Origin: Hippopus hippopus
Lineage: Eukaryota; Mollusca; Bivalvia; Cardiida; Cardiidae
DNA length: 64,000 nucleotides
Direction: 5' to 3'
NCBI GenBank assembly: GCA_946811185.2
Contig: OX328096.1
Location: 21,083,881-21,147,880, forward strand
The notes beneath the pieces are model-generated. The model made no database searches and was not told the DNA's origin. It saw only the letters and a list, made by a program, of their open reading frames with translations. Below are positions 57,408-64,000 of this stretch, one piece after another (positions within the stretch are counted from its first letter, which is position 1; each line of letters starts with the position of its first letter). Made by a program: the position numbers and the translations under genes.

Positions 57408-59474
57408 AGCTCACCTAAATGAAGTGCTAAGGTGAGGTATTGTGATCGGTCGTTGTCTGGCGTCCATCTGTCCGTCTGTCCACAATTCCTTTAAACGTCT
57501 TCTCCTCCTAAACCACTGGGCCAATCTTGATGAAACTTGGCAGGGATGTTCCTTGGGTGAAGCTCTACCAAAGTTGTTCAAGAGATTGAATTCCACCTAT
57601 AACTCTGGTTGCCATGGCAACAGAAAGGAAAAAAAATAGCAAAATCTTTGAAAATCTTCTTCTCTGAAACTAGAAGGCGTTGAGCTTTCATATTTGGTAT
57701 GTAGCATCTCCTAGTGGACCTCTACCAAGTTTGTTCATATGATGCCCCTGGGGTCAAAACTGGCCCTGCCCCGGGGGTCACAAGTTCGAACATAGGAACA
57801 AAGAAGGAAAACTTTAAAATTCTTCTTCTCTGAAACTGGAAGGTGTGGAGCTTTGATATTTGGCATCTTGTATCTCCTAGTGGACCTCTTCCAAGTTTGT
57901 TCATACGATGCTCCTGGGGTCAAAACTGGCCCCGCCCCGGGGGTCACAAGTTCTAACATAGGAACAAAGAAGGAAAACTTTAAAATTCGTCTTCTCTGAA
58001 ACTTGAAGGTGTAGAACTTTGATATTTGACATCTAGCATCTCCTAGTGGACCCCTACCAAGTTTGTTCAAATGATGCCCCTGGGGTCAAAACTGGCCCTG
58101 CCCTGGGGGTTACAAGTTCGAACATAGGAACAAAGAAGGAAAACTTTAAAATTCTTCTTCTCTGAAACTGGAAGGTGTGGAGCTTTGATATTTGGTACAT
58201 AGCATATCCTAGTGGACCTCTGCCAAGTTTGTTCATATGATGCTCCTGGGGTCACAAGTTCTAACATAGGAACAAAGAAGGAAAACTTTAAAATTCTTCT
58301 TCTCAGAAACTGGAAGGTGTGGAGTTTGATATGTGGTATATAGCATCTCCTAGTGGACCTCTACCAAGTTTGTTCAAATGATACCCCTGGGGTCAAAACT
58401 GGCCCTGCCCCGGGGGTCACAAGTTCGAACAAAGGAACAAAGAAGGAAAACTTTAAAATTCTTCTTTTCTAAAACTGGAAGGCATAGAGCTTAGTTATTT
58501 GGTATGTAGTGAACCTGTTCTAAGTTTGTTAGCCCACCTGAGCATGTGTTCAGTCAGTTCTAAATTGGGTTTACTGGGATCATAAACTAGGTCACTAGGT
58601 CAAATTAAAGTAATTCCTTGTGGGCACTCTAGAGGCAACATTTATTGCTCAAATGACCTGAAACTTGGTCAGAATGTTTGTCTTGATAAAATCTCGGATG
58701 AGTTTGGATTTGGGTCATCTGGGGTCATAAACTAGGTCACTAGGTCAAATTAAAGTAATACCTTGTGGGCACTGTAGAGGCCAAATTTTTTGCTCAATTG
58801 ACTTGAAAATTGGTCACAATGTTTGACTCGATAAAATATCGGATGAGTTTGAAATTGGGTCACCTGGGGTCATAAACTAGGTCACTTGGTCAAATTAAAG
58901 TAATACCTTGTGGGCACTCTAGAGGCCACATTTGTTGCTCAGTTGACTTGAAAATTGGTTAAAATGTTTGTCTTGATAAAATCTCACATGAGTCGAAATT
59001 TGGGTCATGTGGGGTCTTAAATTAGGGCACTAGGTCAAATTAAAGACATACTTTGTGGGCACTCTAGAGACCACATTTATTGTTCAATTGATTTGAAAAT
59101 TGGTCAGAATGTTTGTCTTGATGAAATATTGGTTGAGTTTGAAATTGGGTCACCTGGGGTCATAAACTAGGTCACTTGGTCAAATTTAAGAAATACCTTG
59201 TGAGCACTCTAGAGGCCACATTTATTGCTCAATTAACTTGAAAACTCTTCAGAATGTTTGTCTTGATAAATTTTTTGATGAGTTCTAAATTGGGTCATGT
59301 GGGGTGATAAATTAGGTCACTAGGTCAACTTACGGAAATTCCTTGTGGACGCTCTAGAGGCCACATTTTAAGCTCAATTGACCTGACAATTGGCCAGAAA
59401 TTGAATTATGCACGTGGAGTGAATTTCGCCTATTGATTCAGGTGAGCGATCAGGGCCATCATGGCCCTCTTGTT
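57408..59474 (+). mobile_element. C-family composite element, copy 3 (2.1 kb)
   Basis: Head AGCTCACCTAAATGAAGTGC (worn hairpin), array 1 (six units to about 58520), junction TTAGCCCACCTGAGCATGTG, array 2 (six units), 3' end TCAGGTGAGCGATCAGGGCC and ATGGCCCTCTTGTTT. It is inserted in the hairpin of a MITE, whose halves lie at 57385-57407 and 59475-59555. Confidence 0.85.
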
Positions 59475-59555
59475 TTTTTTTCCTCTCCCACAATGTTTTC
59501 AGTAATCTGTTACCTTGGGATCTATTAAAAGTCGAGATTGCATGGTAAAGTGTTA
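59475..59555 (-). mobile_element. PiggyBac-like MITE, right half
   Basis: CCTCTCCCACAATGTTTTCA ... CATGGTAAAGTGTTAG. Its other half is the AACATGTTGGTAAACAGC text just before 57408. Confidence 0.7.
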
Positions 59556-59660
59556 GAAAACTATTGATGGGAAGAAGGAAAACCAGCTGCATAAGCATTT
59601 GCAAAGAGGCCATATTGTAAAGACCTCCAAGGAAGTGGGGATGTCTGAATACAGTATAGG
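59556..59660 (+). repeat. Segment X, copy 2
   Basis: Nearly the same as 57278-57380. Its frame is longer: GKKENQLHKHLQRGHIVKTS then KEVGMSEYS. L-x2-H-L-x3-H spacing recalls the second half of a C2H2 finger (H-x4-H), but no matching CxxC half is present, so a link to the zinc-finger gene is speculative. Confidence 0.55.
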
Positions 59661-59803
59661 TTGGTACCCAACTTTTTTTCTTCTCCCACAATGTTGAATA
59701 CCCTTTTAAAGTCTAATCCAAGCATTTGAAACATTAAATCTATTTTCTGCAAATGCTATCAATTTGGACATGTCCAAAATTGTTGTATGTTAGTAAAGGG
59801 TTA
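59661..59803 (+). mobile_element. PiggyBac-like MITE, right half
   Basis: TTCTCCCACAATGTTGAATA ... GTTAGTAAAGGGTTAA. Confidence 0.7.
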
Positions 59804-60305
59804 ACACAATAGGCTTCTGAACACACCCTATAAACAAAATGTTATATAATTTTCATGACAAAAACAGTCCATTCAAAAACCAAATGACAACCTTGGCAAA
59901 AATCAATAAACTTGGCAAATACAAGGAAATCTTGGCCAATATCAAACAAAAAGAGGCCGATATGACTCTGTCAATATCAAATCCTGAATTGATGTCAAAT
60001 CCCAGCTGTTAATTGATAAAATTAATAATCAAGCAAATTGGTGTAGGTTGGAGGTCTGTAAGCCTTTGTCCTCTGGCATCTGAAAGTGCTTTGATTTCGG
60101 GAAGAGTCTAGACTTTTGTCAGCAAGTAAAGTGCTAGAATACTGTGATTTGAGGAATTGTTTGCAAACGCTTTCAATTTTTGTAAGTCAAAGATTTTGCT
60201 AGATGGTAAAATCTTAATTACAGTTGGCATTTGAACATTGTTTTCAATGGACAACTGTAATTTGAGGAACTTTCAATGCTGGTAACCTTTTTCCATCATC
60301 TTTTT

Positions 60306-62313
60306 AGCTCACCTGAGCACAAAGTGCTCATGGTGAGCTTTTGTGATCGCGCCATGTCCGTCATGCAGTGTGCGTCGTCCGTCATCAACTTTTACCTTGT
60401 GTACGCTCTAGAGGCCACATTTTCAGTCAAATACTCATGAAACTTAGTCAAAATGTTTGTCTTGATAATATCTCACACGAGTTCGAAAATGGGTCAGGTC
60501 GGGTCAAAAACTTGGTCATTAGGTCAAATCGTAGAAAAAAATGGTGTACACTCTAGAGGCCACATTTTCAGTCCAATACTCTTGAAAATTGGTCAGAATT
60601 TTTGTCGTGATGATATCTCGGACGAGTCGAAAATGGGTCAGGTCGGATCAAAAACTAGGACACTAGGTAAAATCTTAGAAAAATCTTGTGTATGCTCTAG
60701 AGGCCACATTTTCAGTCCACTGCTCTTGAAAGTTAATCAGAATGTTAGTCTTGATGATATCTTGGACGAATTATAAAATGGGTCAGGTCGGGTTAAAAAC
60801 TAGGTCACTAGGTCAAATCTTAGAAAAACCTTGTGTACGCTCTAGATGCCACATTTTCAGTCCAATACTCTTGAAAATTTGTAAGAATGTTTGTCTTGAT
60901 GAAATCTAGGATGACTTTGAAAATGGGTCAGATGGGTCAGATGGGGTCAAAAACAAGGTTACTAGGTCAAATCTTAGAAAAACCTTGTGTATGCTCTGGA
61001 GGCCACATTTTCAATCCGAAATTTTTTAAAGTTGGTTAGAATATTAGTCTTGATAAAAATCTCAGACGAGTTTGAAAATGGGTCAGGTCAGGTCAAAAAC
61101 TAGGTCACTAGGTCAAATCTTAGATAAACCTACACTGTAGAGGCCACACTTTATGTCCTAAATACTTGAAAGTTGGTTAGAATGTTTGGCTTGATATTAT
61201 CTCAGACAAATTTGAAAATGAGTTACGTCGCTTCTAAAACTAGGTCACTGGGTCAGATCTTTGAAAAACCCTCTGTATGCTCTAAAGGCCACATTTTCAA
61301 TCCAAAACTCATGAAACTTGGTGAGAATAATTACTTGATGATATCTCAGGCTCGTTTGAGAATAGTTCATGTTGGGTCAAAAACTAGGTCACAATGTCAA
61401 ATCGTGGAAAAACCTAGAATGTTTGTCTTGATCATATCTCGGATGAGTTTGAAAATGGGTCACTTGGGGTCAAAAATTAGGTCACGGGGTCAAATTTTTG
61501 AAAAATTTTGTATACGCTCTAGAGGCCACATTTTCAGTCCAATACTCATGAAACTTGGTCAGAATGGTTGGCATGATAAAATCTCGCAATGGGTTGTGTT
61601 GGGTCAAAAACTAGGTCACCATGTCAAATTTCTTAAAAATCTTTTATATGTTCTAGAGGTCACATTTTTTGTCCCAATTCTTGTCAAAATTAGTCAGAAT
61701 ATTTTAATTGATGAGATAATTAATAAGATGAGATTGAAAATGGGTCACATTGGGTCAAAAAGTAGGTTGCCATATCAAATCTTTGAAATATCTTGTGTAC
61801 ATTCTAGAGGCCACATTTTCTGTCCAATACTCACGAAAGTTGGTCAGAATCTTTGTTATGATAATATCTACAACAAATTGTAAAATGGGCTATGTTTGGC
61901 TTAAAAGTAGGTCAATGAGCAAAATTCTTGAAAAAGCTTGTGTTCACGCTAGAGGCCAAATTTTCAGTTTAACCCTTTACCACAAAATCCCGACTTTTAA
62001 CGACCCTGGGAAAGAAGCCTTTTGAAAACAGTGAGGGAAAAGAAGAAAATGCTGGTAACCAGCATTTTCTCCTTTTCCCACAGTTTTCTTTCCTTCCCAA
62101 AACAACTTTAAATTTTTGAGTGACATTCATTAAGTGTTCTGGAAATGCTTCCAATTTGGACAAGTCTAAAATTTTGTCATGTAGTGAAGAGTTAATACTT
62201 ATAAAAGCTTGTTAGACTTGATGTCATAATATCTCGGGAGGGATTGAAAATGGATTATCTTTGGTCAAAAGGCTCATGTGAGCGACTCCAGGGCCATCAT
62301 GGCCCTCTTGTTT
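60306..62313 (+). mobile_element. A-family element, complete (2.0 kb) with MITE inside
   Basis: AGCTCACCTGAGCACAAAGT, hairpin, eleven to twelve units, MITE 61969-62195, then GGCTCATGTGAGCGACTCCA and GGGCCATCATGGCCCTCTTG. Long open frames inside (for example 61173-61883) are tandem-unit readings. Confidence 0.85.
61969..62195 (+). mobile_element. PiggyBac-like MITE, full length (227 bp), with identifiable empty site
   Basis: TTTAACCCTTTACCACAAAA ... GTAGTGAAGAGTTAA. Hairpin AAATGCTGGTAACCAGCATT with matching arms. The flanks TTTTCAGTTTAA and TTAATACTTATAAAAG rejoin to the A-unit text TCAGTTTAATACTAATGAG seen uninterrupted at 16075. Confidence 0.92.
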
Positions 62314-63052
62314 AGACAAATTACATGTTTCAAAAAGTATTTATCTTCTTATTTGCAGATTTTTGTTACTTTGATATGTCTGAACTTTTTTCTTGTAGTA
62401 AAGAGAAAACACAAGATGCTTTTAAACACAGTCTTTTTTTTTCAAAGATTTCACACATTAAGGCTATTCTCCTTCTGAATTATAATAATACTACTCACAC
62501 TTTGATAGGGGTCATTTAGGTACTTCAATACGGGTATATGTTACAAAAATACAGTTTTGCATTAAAAACACCCATTTCCCCAGGTATTTCATTTCATCAG
62601 TGTGGCAGTGTAACATATTGATAAACCATACCTGATACATGCTTCACAGCTATGTGGGCTGAATCTTATATGGTGACCCTTAGCAAATTTTGAGTAGTAT
62701 AAGAGATGGTGAAAAAATTAAAAAGTAAAATACCCTTTGTTTGTTTTCAAAATAACCAACCTCTTGTCCATTCAAAATGAAACATGCTCTGCCAAAAGGG
62801 GTTTAATGCATCCGTGTGATTTATGATACCAACTTTGTCCTCACAGTATTGTGGATCTATATGATCCATTTTGTCTAACAACAGACTGTGTGATGAGGTA
62901 GACTGGTCCTTTTACATACAGAAAATTGACCGATGGCAAAAAGTTGACTCAGGTCTGCCAGAGCTGACTGCACAGGCTGACAGGAGTGGATACCTTTTGC
63001 ACTTAGCACCCTTTTCACAGAGCATGTTCTAAAAGTTTTATTATTAATTTTT
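62314..63052. other. Region without a gene
   Basis: Nothing coding. A worn dispersed repeat (CTGACTGCACAGGCTGACAG, about 62960-63025) is related to the palindrome at 36268. Confidence 0.45.
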
Positions 63053-64000
63053 TTTTGCTCATCTGAGCTCAAAGTGAGCTTTTGTGATCATGCTGTGCAT
63101 GTTGTTCGTTCATCAACAATTACCTTGTGTGTGCTCTAGAGGCCTCATTTTTGGTATAATAATCATGAAACTTGGTCAGAATGTTTGACTTGATGAAATC
63201 TCTTACAAGATCGAAATTGGATCACATCCAGTCAAAAAGTAGGTCACTGGGCCAAATCTAGAAAAAATCTTGTGTGTACTCTTGAGGCCATGTTTTCTGA
63301 ATTAAAGTAATGAAACTCGCCAGAATGTTCGTCTTGATGATATCTCGAACAAGTTTGACACTGGGTCATGTCAGGTCACTCTAGGGGCCACATTTTCAAG
63401 CCTTGTCTCATGAAACTTGATCAGAATTTTTTTCTTGATTAAATCTAGGGAGTCTGAAATTGGGTCACTGGGCTAAATCTAAGAAAAACATTGTTGCAAT
63501 CAAGAGGCCACATTTTCAGCCCTTAACTTATGTAACTTGATCAGAATTTTTGTCTTCATAATATCTTGGACATGATTGGGTCACGTCTGGTCAGAAAGCA
63601 GGTCACAGGGCCATATCTTAATAAAACCTTTAGTGCGCTCTAGGGGGCCACATTTTCAGCCCTTAACTTATGAAACTTGATCAGAATGTTTGTCTTCATA
63701 ATATCTTGGACATGATTGTGTTACTTCTGGTCAGAAAGCAGGTCACAGGGCCATAGTGCGCTCTAGGGGCCACATTTTCCTCCTGATACTCATGAAACTT
63801 GGTCAGAATGTTTGTCTTGATAAAATCTAGGGCATGATTAAAATCGGGTTATGTCAGGTCAAAAAATGGGTCATAAGGACAAATCTTAGAAAAACCTTGT
63901 GTGCAGGTCTAGAGGCCACATTTTCAGCCTGGTACTCATGAAACTTGGTCAGAATGGTTATCTTGATATATCAGACAAGGTCAAAATTGGGTTACCTTGG
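63053..64000 (+). mobile_element. A-family element, runs off the window
   Basis: Head GCTCATCTGAGCTCAAAGTG and six to seven units to the window end. Confidence 0.75.

Noticed and set aside
57722..58267. Repeated minus-strand frames with NKLGRGPLGD, also at 23202-23605
   Set aside because: Antisense reading of C-family array 1; the peptide follows the repeat period and has no start or splice context.
61173..61883. Open frame of 236 residues, and similar frames at 25858-26508, 35091-35430, 54198-54590, 60368-60776
   Set aside because: They repeat the same peptide each unit because the A-family unit is near 147 bp (a multiple of three). They are tandem-array readings, not genes.

Overview
This is a stretch of eukaryotic, AT-rich genomic DNA, almost certainly from a bivalve mollusc. 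The reasons are one gene with small exons and long introns, GT-AG splice sites, tRNA-derived SINEs, and above all dozens of copies of bivalve-type elements opening with AGCTCACCTGAGC and closing with GGGCCATCATGGCCCTCTTG. The species cannot be fixed from sequence alone.

One protein-coding gene on the + strand runs through nearly the whole window (coding 1632 to 54907). I assembled nine coding exons by eye from open frame, splice sites and intron phase: 1632-1828, 12623-12778, 19290-19505, 36383-36472, 38404-38511, 40480-40587, 46224-47956, 51538-51677 and 54770-54907. The first six introns are all phase 2, so exons 2-6 are symmetric cassettes. Introns 7 and 8 are phase 1 and phase 0, and each junction restores a sensible codon. 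The concatenated frame is 2886 nt (961 codons plus stop). It encodes an N-terminal domain present twice (exons 1 and 3), an RGRPK-type AT-hook-like motif, acidic linker exons (5 and 6 are tandem duplicates), a long charged linker, and about ten C2H2-type zinc fingers; one finger is completed only by splicing exon 8 to exon 9. It is probably a nuclear DNA-binding protein, a lineage-specific C2H2 factor that I cannot name. Its last exon has a likely one-base frameshift in an A-run.

The rest is almost entirely repeats. (1) Several Helentron/pearl-like families (called A to F here) share one design: a 5' end plus hairpin, a tandem core of about 145-170 bp units, and a 3' partial inverse of the 5' end followed by a second hairpin. 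(2) There are more than twenty copies of a 226-231 bp MITE with a central hairpin of about 46 bp, CCCTTTACCA-like ends and TTAA target duplication (piggyBac-like). (3) There are tRNA-derived SINEs, a decayed LINE 3' end (minus strand, 55509-57042), a decayed DDE transposase piece (minus, 37055-37440), an hAT-like element and another TIR element. (4) A degenerate satellite of about 165 bp occupies 1-1535, just upstream of exon 1.

Layout: 1-1.5 kb satellite; 1.6-19.5 kb exons 1-3 with A, B and F elements in the introns; 19.5-36.3 kb a very large intron holding F with C nested in it, A, D and E elements; 36.4-40.6 kb three small acidic exons; 40.8-44.3 kb C and A elements; 46.2-54.9 kb zinc-finger exons; 55-64 kb downstream repeats (LINE, MITE tandem, C, A). 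I found no complete second gene, no functional RNA gene, no CRISPR array and no convincing new biological system. The most interesting points are the modular phase-2 exon cassettes, the frameshifted tail, the composite and nested element architecture, and the perfect AGGTCA direct repeats multiplied by the element arrays.
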